Of a DNA stretch of 35,980 nucleotides, positions 1-7,599 are shown in pieces. The notes beneath the pieces were generated by a model that saw only the letters and a list, made by a program, of their open reading frames with translations, made no database searches and had not been told where the DNA came from. Position numbers and translations under genes: made by a program. Origin of the DNA: Planctomycetota bacterium. GTDB taxonomy: Bacteria > Planctomycetota > UBA8108 > JACQVS01. The DNA is taken from NCBI GenBank assembly GCA_016209605.1, contig JACQVS010000244.1, positions 1 to 35,980 on the forward strand. The letters run 5' to 3'. The first letter of the stretch is position 1; every line of letters begins with the position of its first letter.

Positions 1-432
1 ACCCCTTCGGGGTGCCCGCCTCCTCCGGGCGCTCGAATCTGCGCGACTGCTCGATTCTCGCCCTTGTCTGGCGCCTTCTCGCCGGGCACCGCCCGGCGAA
101 AGCCGGGTGGTCGCGGGCCTCGGAGCGACTTTCGGGACAGGCTCTTGGCCGTGGAAGTGGTGAGTCCGGACAGCCGCGAGCGCGACCGGGTGGAGAAGTT
201 CTGCGAGTACGAGCGGGGCGGGGTGCGGGAGTACTGGCTCATCGACCCGGAGGAGAAACGCGCCGACTTCTACCAGCTCGGCGAGGACGGCAAGTGCCGC
301 CTGGCGCCGGCCGGCCCGGACGGGATCTACCGCAGCGCCGTCCTCCCGGGGCTGTGGATCCGGACAGACTGGCTCTGGCAGGAGCCGCTGCCGCCGGTGA
401 TGGGCATCCTCAAGGAGTGGGGGTTGGTTTAA
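1..432 (+). CDS. Uma2-family (DUF820) PD-(D/E)XK nuclease-like protein, 5'-truncated and probably frameshifted
   Basis: The C-terminal ~100 residues match the Uma2 family: LAVEVVSPDSRERDRVEKF, then EYWLIDPEEKRADFY. The family is a PD-(D/E)XK nuclease-like fold that is highly expanded in cyanobacteria and planctomycetes, with unknown in vivo role. The Glu of VEVVSP is expected to be part of the active-site triad. The stop is at 430-432. The upstream part is odd. In this frame nothing family-like precedes about base 136. In another frame, bases 3-130 encode FGVPASSGRSNLRD and RLLAGHRPAKAGWSRA, which resembles the family's middle part. This suggests a frameshift near bases 115-140, either a decayed gene or a sequencing error. 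The N-terminus lies outside the window. Family call is fairly firm; intactness is doubtful. Confidence 0.65.
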   Translation, partial: TPSGCPPPPGARICATARFSPLSGAFSPGTARRKPGGRGPRSDFRDRLLAVEVVSPDSRERDRVEKFCEYERGGVREYWLIDPEEKRADFYQLGEDGKCRLAPAGPDGIYRSAVLPGLWIRTDWLWQEPLPPVMGILKEWGLV

Positions 433-441
433 GACTCTTCC

Positions 442-478
442 TCCGCAACTTCTCCGCAGGTTGCGGAGAAGTTGCGGA
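442..478. terminator. Strong hairpin between convergent genes, candidate bidirectional terminator
   Basis: Bases 443-458 and 462-477 are a perfect 16-bp inverted repeat with a 3-base loop (ggt). The stem extends one more T-A pair at 442/478. It lies between the stop of the Uma2-like gene (+) and the end of the purM-like gene (-), the expected place for a shared terminator. There is no clear U-tract on either side. A second small hairpin, GCGGGC-gaa-GCCCGC, follows at 489-503. The structure is seen directly; the termination role is inferred. Confidence 0.55.
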
Positions 479-512
479 TAGCTCGGTTGCGGGCGAAGCC
501 CGCATTATGGTC

Positions 513-1643
513 TCACCGCACCTGGAGCGTCTCGCCTTCGAAGTCGATCCCCAGCGGGACGATCTCCACCGCCTGGCGCGCCCCCTGCTTCGCCACCACG
601 CCGGCGCGCCAGGCGTCGTAGCCCTGGCCGCGGGCGATGGCCACGCAGCGCTCGGCGCCGGCCGGGTCAAGGTAAACCGCGAAGCCCGCGCCCATGTTGA
701 AGGTGGCGTAGGCCTCGCGAGGGTCGATGGGTCCCGCCTCGCGGAGAAACTTGAAGATGGGGGGCGGCTCGCGCACCGACTCGATCCTGTAGACGAACGG
801 CTCCTCGAGGCGCATCAATTTTCTCCAGCCGTGCCCGGTGATGTGGACGGCGTAGTGGAGCTTGAGCCCGGCCTCCTGGCAGGCGGCGATGAAGCGCGCG
901 TAAATCACCGAGGCGTCGAGCAGGGCCTCGCCGTAAGCGCGGCCGCCGGGGATGGGAGTGAGATAGCCCTGGGGCAGGCGCTCGGCGAGGGCCCGGCAAA
1001 GGGTCAAGCCGTTCGCGTGCACGCCCGAGCTGGCCAGGAGGATGATGGCGTCGCCGGCGCGGATGTCGCCCGCGATGCGGTTCGACTTGGGGAAGATGCG
1101 ACCGAGAGCCGAGCCCGCGAGGACGATCGCCCCCGGATCGACGATCCCCTTCAAGGCCGGCGTCTCGCCTCCGCCCCAGACGGCCCCCGCCAGGCGGCAG
1201 CCCTCGGCGAAGCCCTCGGCGAGATCGCGGGCCCGCTCCTGGTTTTCAAACCATTTGGCATCCCCCACCGCGGCGTGCATGGCCACGGAGATGGGCAAGG
1301 CGCCGCAGGTGATGAGGTCGTTGGCGATGGCGGCCACGGTGTCGATGCCGATCTGGCGGTAAAAACTTTTTCCGGTGAGCCGCAACATGGCATCGGCGAC
1401 GAGGTTTTTCGTCCCCAGGCCTTCCTCGACGTGGGCGAGGTAATCCGCGGGCGACTCGATGAGGTAGCCGCTCTCGCCGCGCACCGAGGGAGGCTCGGTG
1501 AGGCCGTGGCGCTTCAAGGCGTCCGCCGTGGAGGCCGCGGCGCGCTGGCAGGCGCGCTTGAAGGCGTCAAGGAAGTCGTAGTTGACGCCGGACCGCTCAT
1601 AGCTGAGGCCGGGGGGCTGGGAGTCGCCGGGCGGAGTCTTCAT
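513..1643 (-). CDS. purM: AIR synthase (phosphoribosylformylglycinamidine cyclo-ligase) family protein
   Basis: This 376-aa protein has the PurM organisation. An N-terminal YERSGVNYDFLDAFK segment corresponds to the family's YKDAGVD start. A middle GTKNLVADAM...IGIDTVAAIANDLITCGA block matches the ATP/metal-binding region with the conserved 'ND.' turn. GGGETPAL and SSGVHANGLTL follow, and the C-terminal half has HITGHGWRKLMR, the equivalent of HITGGG. PurM converts FGAM to AIR with ATP in purine biosynthesis, in the cytoplasm. It is about 30 residues longer than E. coli PurM and divergent (for example HITGHG rather than HITGGG), so it may be a paralogue rather than the housekeeping enzyme. 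No other pur gene is nearby. It reads in the same direction as the upstream beta-helix gene with a 50-base gap. Confidence 0.75.
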   Translation of the reverse strand: MKTPPGDSQPPGLSYERSGVNYDFLDAFKRACQRAAASTADALKRHGLTEPPSVRGESGYLIESPADYLAHVEEGLGTKNLVADAMLRLTGKSFYRQIGIDTVAAIANDLITCGALPISVAMHAAVGDAKWFENQERARDLAEGFAEGCRLAGAVWGGGETPALKGIVDPGAIVLAGSALGRIFPKSNRIAGDIRAGDAIILLASSGVHANGLTLCRALAERLPQGYLTPIPGGRAYGEALLDASVIYARFIAACQEAGLKLHYAVHITGHGWRKLMRLEEPFVYRIESVREPPPIFKFLREAGPIDPREAYATFNMGAGFAVYLDPAGAERCVAIARGQGYDAWRAGVVAKQGARQAVEIVPLGIDFEGETLQVR

Positions 1644-1693
1644 GGAAGCCGGCTCAAATTCTGGCCCGGCGGCGGAGGGCCATCAAGGGATTT

Positions 1694-3793
1694 TTACCGC
1701 CGCGGGGCAAGCTCCTTGCGGAACTCATCCCGCCGCAGGCCGATTTCCTCGAACGGGATCCGCTGGAAGCCGAGCTTCCAGGCCGGGGAGTCGTCCCGGA
1801 GCTGGAAGTTCATATGATCGCGGTCGATGAAACGGGGATCCTCCCCCACCAGGTTGTCGCGGGCCTCCACCATTTCCGCCCTGGCGTGCCAGCCGATCTC
1901 GAGCCACTTCCCGCCCGCTGAAATATTGCGGCGGACGATGTTCCCCTCCGGCGGAACGCCGGCGTCCTTCTCGTAGTAGGCCTCCAGCTCCTTCAGCTTG
2001 GGATAGCGATCCCTGTAGGGCGGCTCGCGGTGGCGCATGGCGAGGAGGCTCGACTTCATGGTCTTGTAAACCATATCGTGCCAGACCGGGCTGCGGTCGA
2101 GGCCACGCCCGTCCACCCACACCGCCGGCGCGCAGTCGACGAAGATGTTGTTCTCGACGAGGTTGTCTCGGCCGCCGCCGATGAAGGCGGCGCGGGTCAC
2201 CTTGTAAAAGACGTTCCCGGAGACGGTCTCGCCGCTCACGCAGTCATCGAGGTAGACGCCCATCGACCCCATGCCGACGCCGCCGGTGTGGTGGATGAAG
2301 TTGTGCTGGATCCTGTTGCCGCGGTAGGTCCAGTCACGGCCGGTGTAGATGGCGCCGACGTCGCCGGTCTCGAGGCAGACGTGGTGGATCTCGTTCAGCT
2401 CGATCACGTGCTCGTTCCCACTGAAGAGGATGGCGCAGTGAGGGTGGTCATGGATCAGGTTGTGCGAGACGCGGCAGCCGACGCCGCTCACGAGAAAGGC
2501 CGGCTGGTAGCACTTCGACCAGCGGGCGAGGTGATGGAGGTGGTTGTTGTCGCCGAAGTGGCCCGCCGGCGCGAGCGTTGCCCGGTCGCCGCCGTGGAGC
2601 TGGACGCCGCCGTCGCCGGTGTTGTAGAGGTCGCAGCCGCGGGCTCCGCTTCCCGAGCCGCCCTGGATAATGACGGCGTAATTCCCCAGGTTGCGCAGGG
2701 TGCAGGCGGCGACCAGGTTCTTCTCGCCGCCGCTCATCTGCACGGCGCTGCCGCGGGCGCACTCGAAGATGATGCCCCTGAAAACGACGTTGGAGGCGTC
2801 TTTCATGGATACGAGCGGCGCCTCGAGGAGGGAGACCAGGACGTCGCCGTCCTTCACGGGCTCGGGCGGCCAGAAGTAGAGCATCCCTTTCCGCGGATCG
2901 ACGTAGTACTCGCCGGGCCGGTCCAGCTCCTCGATGACGTTGAGGAAGTAGAAGCGCTGTCCGGCGCGGAAGCCGTAGAGGCCGTGAGGCGGCCGGGTCT
3001 TCACCAGGCGGCTTTCCACATCGAGCAGCGCCACCTCCTCGTAAGAGTTGGCCCAGTCCCAGGCCCAGTAGCCGTGCACCCAGATGTTCTCGGCGCTCTT
3101 CCAGCGCCGCGGCCGGTCGCCTTCGTATCGGAAGCCGGCCTCGAGCTTGCCGATCTTGCCGCCGTGGCCGTCGCCTGCGGGGTCCACTTCCGCCAACGCG
3201 GCGATCTTGACGAAGCCCTCGTCAGGCCAGCGAGCCAGAGTCATCGGCTTCTCCTTGAAGAACAGCTCGAGGTGCGACGGCGCGGTCGAGCGGCCGAAGC
3301 CGCGAGAGCGCAGCCGGCCGAAGTCCTGGATCCCCTGCGCCCGCAAATCAGCCTCGAGGACCTGTGCGCGGGCCTTCTCATCGAGGCGCTCGAGGACTTG
3401 CGGATCGCTCACCGGCCTGAAGCCCGCGACCGCCTTGCCGCCGAGGAGGCGCGCCTCCTCCCCTGCCGCGGCGCGGTACACCACCAGCGCGCCCGGGGCG
3501 CCGGAGTCCTCGGCGCCGAGCTCGAAGGAGGCTCCGCGCGGGTAAGCGCCACCGCGCAGCCATACGCTGGCGCCGCCCGGGGGCAGGCCTCCTTGCTTCT
3601 TGAGCTGGCGGAGGGCCTCGCGCGCCCGCTCCAGGGTGGCGAAGGGTCTCTCAAGGGTGCCGGGATTTTCATCGCTCCCGCCCGGCGCAAGGTAAATCTC
3701 TAGCGGCACGGCGTCCGCCCCCCCCGCCTTCAAGGCCAGCCACATCCACAAAGAAAAAAATCCAACGCTGCGACCGATTTTCCAGGCGTTCAT
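1694..3793 (-). CDS. Secreted right-handed parallel beta-helix repeat protein
   Basis: The 699-aa product starts with a signal-peptide-like segment (SVGFFSLWMWLALKAGGADA). It continues with IYLAPGGSDENPGTLERPFATLERAREAL, the usual opening of secreted pectate-lyase-like beta-helix proteins. Residues ~330-520 contain repeated short strands with asparagine ladders (NVVFRGIIFE, NLVAACTLRNLGNYAVIIQGG, HLHHLARWSKC, HVIELNEIHHV, NRIQHNFIHHTGG, NLVENNIFVD). This fold is typical of polysaccharide lyases and hydrolases. The catalytic class cannot be assigned by eye, so the substrate is unknown. The gene is divergent from the lipoprotein gene at 3829, with only 35 bases between their starts. Fold is confident; activity is not. 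Confidence 0.8.
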   Translation of the reverse strand: MNAWKIGRSVGFFSLWMWLALKAGGADAVPLEIYLAPGGSDENPGTLERPFATLERAREALRQLKKQGGLPPGGASVWLRGGAYPRGASFELGAEDSGAPGALVVYRAAAGEEARLLGGKAVAGFRPVSDPQVLERLDEKARAQVLEADLRAQGIQDFGRLRSRGFGRSTAPSHLELFFKEKPMTLARWPDEGFVKIAALAEVDPAGDGHGGKIGKLEAGFRYEGDRPRRWKSAENIWVHGYWAWDWANSYEEVALLDVESRLVKTRPPHGLYGFRAGQRFYFLNVIEELDRPGEYYVDPRKGMLYFWPPEPVKDGDVLVSLLEAPLVSMKDASNVVFRGIIFECARGSAVQMSGGEKNLVAACTLRNLGNYAVIIQGGSGSGARGCDLYNTGDGGVQLHGGDRATLAPAGHFGDNNHLHHLARWSKCYQPAFLVSGVGCRVSHNLIHDHPHCAILFSGNEHVIELNEIHHVCLETGDVGAIYTGRDWTYRGNRIQHNFIHHTGGVGMGSMGVYLDDCVSGETVSGNVFYKVTRAAFIGGGRDNLVENNIFVDCAPAVWVDGRGLDRSPVWHDMVYKTMKSSLLAMRHREPPYRDRYPKLKELEAYYEKDAGVPPEGNIVRRNISAGGKWLEIGWHARAEMVEARDNLVGEDPRFIDRDHMNFQLRDDSPAWKLGFQRIPFEEIGLRRDEFRKELAPRR

Positions 3794-3828
3794 CTGGCTC
3801 TTCCTGCCAGTAAGGTTAAACTGATTCC

Positions 3829-5784
3829 ATGCCTATCAAACACGGATGCATCCATACTATCGCCATTCTCCTCCTGCCGGTGATTTCAGCCTGTGAATCA
3901 GACAGAGGGGGGCGGACTGAGCCAGGCCCGAAAGACTATTTCAAGATCAAGGTCATCGACGAGGCCACCGGCCGCGGCGTGCCCCTGGTCGAGCTGCGCA
4001 CCACCAGCCAGATCCTTCACGTCACCGACAATAACGGCATCGCCGCCTTCTTCGAGCCGGGGCTCATGGACCAGACGGTGTTCTTCCACGTCAAAAGCCA
4101 CGGCTACGAGTATCCCAAGGATGGCTTCGGCTTTCAAGGCAAGACGATCCCGGTGGCGCCGGGAGGCTCGGCGGTGCTGAAGGTGAAGCGCCTCAACCTG
4201 GCCGAGCGCCTCTACCGCGTCACTGGCGGGGGCCTTTACCGGGACAGCTTGCTCACCGGCGAATCCGCGCCCCTCCGCCAGCCGCTCTTGAACGGCCTGG
4301 TGCTGGGGCAGGACAGCGCCGTCAACGCCGTCTACCGCGGGAAGATTTACTGGTTCTGGGGCGACACCAACCGTCCCGGTTATCCCCTCGGCAACTTCAA
4401 CGTCCCGGGCGCCGTCTCGCTCCTCCCCCAGGACGGCGGCCTCGACCCGGAGGCCGGCATCGACCTCACCTACTTCCTCGACGGCCAGGGCTTCGCCAGG
4501 CCCATGGCCCCCATGCCGGGCCCCGGCCCCACCTGGATCGATGGGCTCATCGCCTTCTTCGACGAGGCCGGCCGCGAGCGCCTCTTCGCCGCCTACGTCA
4601 AGGTGCGCGGCTTCCTCGAGGTCTACCAGCACGGGCTCGCCGAGTTCAACTCGGAGAAGGAGCAGTTCGAAAAAGCGGCGCAATTTGAAGAGGGGGCGCC
4701 GGTCTACCCGGGCGGCCATCCCTTCCTCCACCAGGCGGGCGAAATCCGCTACGTGTACTTCGCCAATCCCATCCCCCTGGCGCGCGTCCCCGCCGCTCCC
4801 GGCGATTTGAAGGACCTGTCGCGCTACGAGGCCTTCACCTGTCTCCTGGAAGGGAGCCGCCTCGACCAGCCGCGGCTCGACCGCGATGAGGCCGGGCTCC
4901 TGCGCTACCGCTGGAGGCGGCACGCCCCCTTCCTCAGGCAGCAGGACCAGAAGCAGCTCGTCGAGAAGGGCCTGATGAAGCCGGAGGAGGCGCTGCTCGC
5001 GCCCCGCGATGCCGCCACCGGGAAGACGGTCCTCCTCCACAACGGCTCGACCTACTGGAACGGCTTCCGCAAGCGCTGGGCGCTGATCTTCGTCGAGTCA
5101 ATGGGGACCTCCTTCCTTGGCGAGGTGTGGTACGCCGAGGCGGATGCTCCGGTGGGTCCGTGGGTTTACGCGAGGAAAATCGTCACCCACGACACCTACA
5201 GCTTTTACAATCCCAAGCAGCATCCCATGCTCGCGAAGGACGGCGGGCGAACGATCTTCTTTGAAGGCACTTATGCCACCACCTTCTCCGGCAGCCAGAG
5301 CCCGACGCCGCGCTACGACTACAACCAGGTGATGTACAAGCTTGACTTGAGCGATCCGCGGCTCGCCCTGCCGGCGCCGGTCTATCGGGCGCCGGGGAGG
5401 GAGCGGCCGGACCGCTTCGGCGCCGCGAAGGATTTCAAAACCGTGCCGCCGCCCGCGGCCATCGCTTTCTTCGCCCCCGATCGGCCAGGCTTGGGCACGG
5501 CGCCCGTTTACGCCGTCGAGGCGAGCGGCGGAAAGAACGCCCTCGCCGTCGGCCCCCAGCCCGGCTTGCCGGCGGGCGCGGCGCCTCTTTTCCACGCGCT
5601 CCCCGCCGACGCCAAGGAGCCGCCCGCCGCGGCGGCGCCGCTTCACGAATTCGTGAACTCAGAGAGCGGCGAGCGCGCCTACTCGACCGACGGCGCCTGG
5701 TCAGCGCCCGGCTTCAAGAAGGCGGAAAAGCCGCTCTGCCTGGTGTGGCGCAATCCGCTGGGCGCGATCGCCCTCGAAAACTAA
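3829..5784 (+). CDS. Lipoprotein with a carboxypeptidase-regulatory-like N-terminal domain and a beta-propeller-like body
   Basis: The first 25 residues form a lipoprotein signal with the lipobox ISAC (Cys22), so the protein is probably outer-membrane or periplasm anchored. Residues ~35-125 (FKIKVIDEATGRGVPLVELRTT...) look like a small beta-sandwich of the carboxypeptidase-regulatory type. The remainder has propeller-like strands: GKIYWFWGDTNRPGYPLGNF, GLIAFFDEAGRERLFAAYVK, KRWALIFVESMGTSFLGEVWYAEADAPVGPWVY, TIFFEGTYATTFSG. These recall the DUF4185/GH43-like five-bladed propeller proteins in which 'GPW' follows a blade. The exact enzymatic role is unknown. Divergent adjacency to a beta-helix protein suggests a shared carbohydrate-related function, which is inference. 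Confidence 0.65.
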   Translation: MPIKHGCIHTIAILLLPVISACESDRGGRTEPGPKDYFKIKVIDEATGRGVPLVELRTTSQILHVTDNNGIAAFFEPGLMDQTVFFHVKSHGYEYPKDGFGFQGKTIPVAPGGSAVLKVKRLNLAERLYRVTGGGLYRDSLLTGESAPLRQPLLNGLVLGQDSAVNAVYRGKIYWFWGDTNRPGYPLGNFNVPGAVSLLPQDGGLDPEAGIDLTYFLDGQGFARPMAPMPGPGPTWIDGLIAFFDEAGRERLFAAYVKVRGFLEVYQHGLAEFNSEKEQFEKAAQFEEGAPVYPGGHPFLHQAGEIRYVYFANPIPLARVPAAPGDLKDLSRYEAFTCLLEGSRLDQPRLDRDEAGLLRYRWRRHAPFLRQQDQKQLVEKGLMKPEEALLAPRDAATGKTVLLHNGSTYWNGFRKRWALIFVESMGTSFLGEVWYAEADAPVGPWVYARKIVTHDTYSFYNPKQHPMLAKDGGRTIFFEGTYATTFSGSQSPTPRYDYNQVMYKLDLSDPRLALPAPVYRAPGRERPDRFGAAKDFKTVPPPAAIAFFAPDRPGLGTAPVYAVEASGGKNALAVGPQPGLPAGAAPLFHALPADAKEPPAAAAPLHEFVNSESGERAYSTDGAWSAPGFKKAEKPLCLVWRNPLGAIALEN

Positions 5785-5823
5785 AATTGACAGGTTGTTC
5801 AAAAACGACCGCCCCCTGGCCTC

Positions 5824-5852
5824 TTGACTCCTGAGAAGCCGTTTGCGAGAAT
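5824..5852 (+). promoter_or_regulatory. Candidate sigma-70-type promoter for the hydrolase gene
   Basis: TTGACT (5824-5829) lies 17 bases before GAGAAT (5847-5852), giving 5/6 and 4/6 matches to the housekeeping consensus. It is upstream of the hydrolase start at 5898, which has an AGGAG ribosome site. It sits in a 113-base intergenic stretch that is more AT-rich than the genes before it. Prediction by eye only. Confidence 0.35.
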
Positions 5853-5897
5853 TCTTATCAAACGAACCTGATTGGGTCAAAGAAGGAGCCGTTCCCT

Positions 5898-6749
5898 ATG
5901 TCTGCTGATCTACCTGTGGATTTCTGGGAATACTTCGATGGTGGCCCCCTGTTGGAGAAAGGAACCGACTGCATCTTGTTCTTTGGCGGATTCGGCCAAG
6001 AGGACGCCGGTAAGCCTTTTCGCCCGGACAAGGAACCCAAGGACAAGGACGCCATTCCAGAATTCAAACTTCTTCGCGAGATCTACAAGATTGATCCGAA
6101 AACGCTGGGCGGGAACAAGTTGAACATCGCGTCATTCTATGGCGACCTCAATTTCGAGTCTGCCGCGCAAACCGGCATACATGCCATCCGGAAGCATTTT
6201 GAGCCCCAGGGTATTCTCATCCTCTACGGGCTGAGCGTCGGGGGGATCAACGCCTTGAGCGTCGCCCGGCGAGTTGATTCCGAAATGAAGTTTTACGGCT
6301 ACTCCTCGAAGCGGCTTTATGCCGTTTCCGATGAACCCGAATTGCGACGCCGGCAGGAGCCTTACGGCCGGGTCCGCATCGATCTCCTGATCACCGTGGA
6401 TGCAGGAGCCGGCCGGAAAGGGATACGCGGCGGCCAGGACGTACCGCCATGCGTGAGACGAAACCTCAATTTCTACCAGGAACCTTCACCGGACCTCTTG
6501 GACCTTGCCGCGGACACCATCCAGGCCGTCACAGGCGGTCGGCGCAAAACGTGGGGTGGCGCTAACGTTGGCGATTCCAATTTCACCGAGATTGAGAACG
6601 TGGATATGTCAGGCCAAGCGGACCACGGGATGATGGCAAAAATGACCACCGATCGCGTTCTCGGGGCAATCCGGGACGCCTTACACCGACAGCCGATTGA
6701 TTTTTCAAGCGGCTCTTTGGGAATGGCCCGGCGAGGGCGGGACCGGTGA
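5898..6749 (+). CDS. Putative alpha/beta-hydrolase (lipase/esterase-like), no named family recognised
   Basis: This 283-aa protein has no signal peptide. Three segments fit a serine hydrolase triad. YGLSVGG forms a nucleophile elbow with Ser113. LITVDAGAG supplies Asp168 at the end of a beta strand. QADHGMM supplies His243. The strand before the elbow (GILILYG) and an N-terminal strand ending in an oxyanion-like FFGGFGQ also fit. The block VPPCVRRNLNFYQ after the acidic residue resembles lipase-like hydrolases whose acid strand is followed by a 'V..N..NYYQ' segment. Substrate is unknown. The gene is followed by a VapBC pair and has lower GC than its flanks, which suggests an accessory module. 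Fold and triad are inference from motifs; the ORF is clear. Confidence 0.6.
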   Translation: MSADLPVDFWEYFDGGPLLEKGTDCILFFGGFGQEDAGKPFRPDKEPKDKDAIPEFKLLREIYKIDPKTLGGNKLNIASFYGDLNFESAAQTGIHAIRKHFEPQGILILYGLSVGGINALSVARRVDSEMKFYGYSSKRLYAVSDEPELRRRQEPYGRVRIDLLITVDAGAGRKGIRGGQDVPPCVRRNLNFYQEPSPDLLDLAADTIQAVTGGRRKTWGGANVGDSNFTEIENVDMSGQADHGMMAKMTTDRVLGAIRDALHRQPIDFSSGSLGMARRGRDR

Positions 6750-6810
6750 AGACGACATAAATCTATCCCACCAGAATGCAATCCACCATTTTGGGTTTTA
6801 TTATTGCCAA

Positions 6811-6830
6811 TTGCCATGATATAATGGCAA
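6811..6830 (+). promoter_or_regulatory. vapB promoter -10 embedded in a palindromic operator
   Basis: TTGCCAT (6811-6817) and ATGGCAA (6824-6830) form a perfect 7-bp inverted repeat around GATATA. A perfect -10 hexamer TATAAT occupies 6820-6825, inside the palindrome. A further partial half-site (ATTGCCAA) precedes it at 6803-6810. AbrB/MazE-type antitoxins commonly bind such repeats to repress their own operon, so this is a likely autoregulatory site. The -35 region is weak. If it is the promoter, the ATG at 6824 cannot be the start codon and 6845 must be. Confidence 0.55.
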
Positions 6831-6844
6831 AAGAAGATCTATCC

Positions 6845-7111
6845 ATGGAAACAGCTTTAGATCGCTTCGGCAGAGTTTTGATTCCCAAAAAGCTTCGCGA
6901 GGAGCTTGACCTGCAGCCGGGAACCGTGCTCCGAATCGAGGAGAGCGGCCAAAAAATCGTCCTCCAGCCGGTGCGAGGAGAACCGCATCTGATTGTCAAG
7001 GGGGGCGTGCTGGTCTATTCCGGATCTCCGCAAAGCGATGTTTCCAGAGCTGTCCAGAGGCACCGCCAAGAGCGGCTGAAGAAGTTGTCGCCGTTCGGAA
7101 AGAAACGATGA
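6845..7111 (+). CDS. vapB: AbrB/MazE-type antitoxin (VapB-like)
   Basis: The 88-aa product contains a SpoVT/AbrB swapped-hairpin DNA-binding domain at its N-terminus: ALDRFGRVLIPKKLREELDL followed by QPGTVLRIEESGQKIVLQPV. The C-terminal basic tail (VQRHRQERLKKLSPFGKKR) would wrap the toxin. The start at 6845 is preferred over an in-frame ATG at 6824 because that one lies in the predicted -10 box, while 6845 has AGAAG eight bases upstream. Its stop overlaps the toxin start by four bases (ATGA), typical of translationally coupled toxin-antitoxin pairs. Confidence 0.85.
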   Translation: METALDRFGRVLIPKKLREELDLQPGTVLRIEESGQKIVLQPVRGEPHLIVKGGVLVYSGSPQSDVSRAVQRHRQERLKKLSPFGKKR

Positions 7112-7542
7112 AGGTCTTGCTGGACACCTCGGTTCTGGTCGCCGCTCTCGTGGAATCCCATCCCATGCATCCTCGAGCTCTCCCCTGGCTGCAGCGCGCC
7201 AAGGCGAAAGAGTTCGAGCTGGCAGTTTCTAGCCACACCTTGGTCGAGCTTTATGCCGTTTTATCCGCCTTGCCGGTCCAGCCGCGCATCGCTCCGGGAA
7301 CCGCATGGCGCATGATCCATGAGAACCTGGAATCGGTCGCCGAAATCGTGTCGTTATCCGCTAAAGACTATTCCAGGACTATCAAGAGGCTGGCCGACTC
7401 AGGCCTCACCGGCGGCCTGGTTTACGATGCCCTGATCGCCGCGGCCGCCAAAAAGTCTTCCGCTGGCCGGCTGGTGACCCTGAACCTCGCCGATTTCCGC
7501 CGCTCCTGGCCGGAGGGAGCCGATATCTTGTGCGAACCTTGA
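7108..7542 (+). CDS. vapC: PIN-domain ribonuclease toxin (VapC family)
   Basis: This 144-aa PIN-domain protein carries the acidic active site: Asp6 (LLDTSVLVAAL), Glu47 (LVELYAVL), Asp107 (VYDALIAAAA) and Asp129 (LNLADF). VapC toxins are Mg-dependent RNases that cut tRNA or rRNA and are neutralised by the cognate VapB. All key acids and the full family length (~130-145) are present, so it looks functional. It is coupled to the antitoxin by ATGA overlap. Its target is not predictable from sequence. It converges with the deacetylase gene downstream, with a weak CCGGA-ccgc-TCCGG hairpin between them. Confidence 0.9.
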   Translation: MKVLLDTSVLVAALVESHPMHPRALPWLQRAKAKEFELAVSSHTLVELYAVLSALPVQPRIAPGTAWRMIHENLESVAEIVSLSAKDYSRTIKRLADSGLTGGLVYDALIAAAAKKSSAGRLVTLNLADFRRSWPEGADILCEP

Positions 7543-7599
7543 AGTTCCGGACCGCTCCGGTTTCTCGCCGGATTAAGGATTTTCTGCTCGCGCCGTGGC

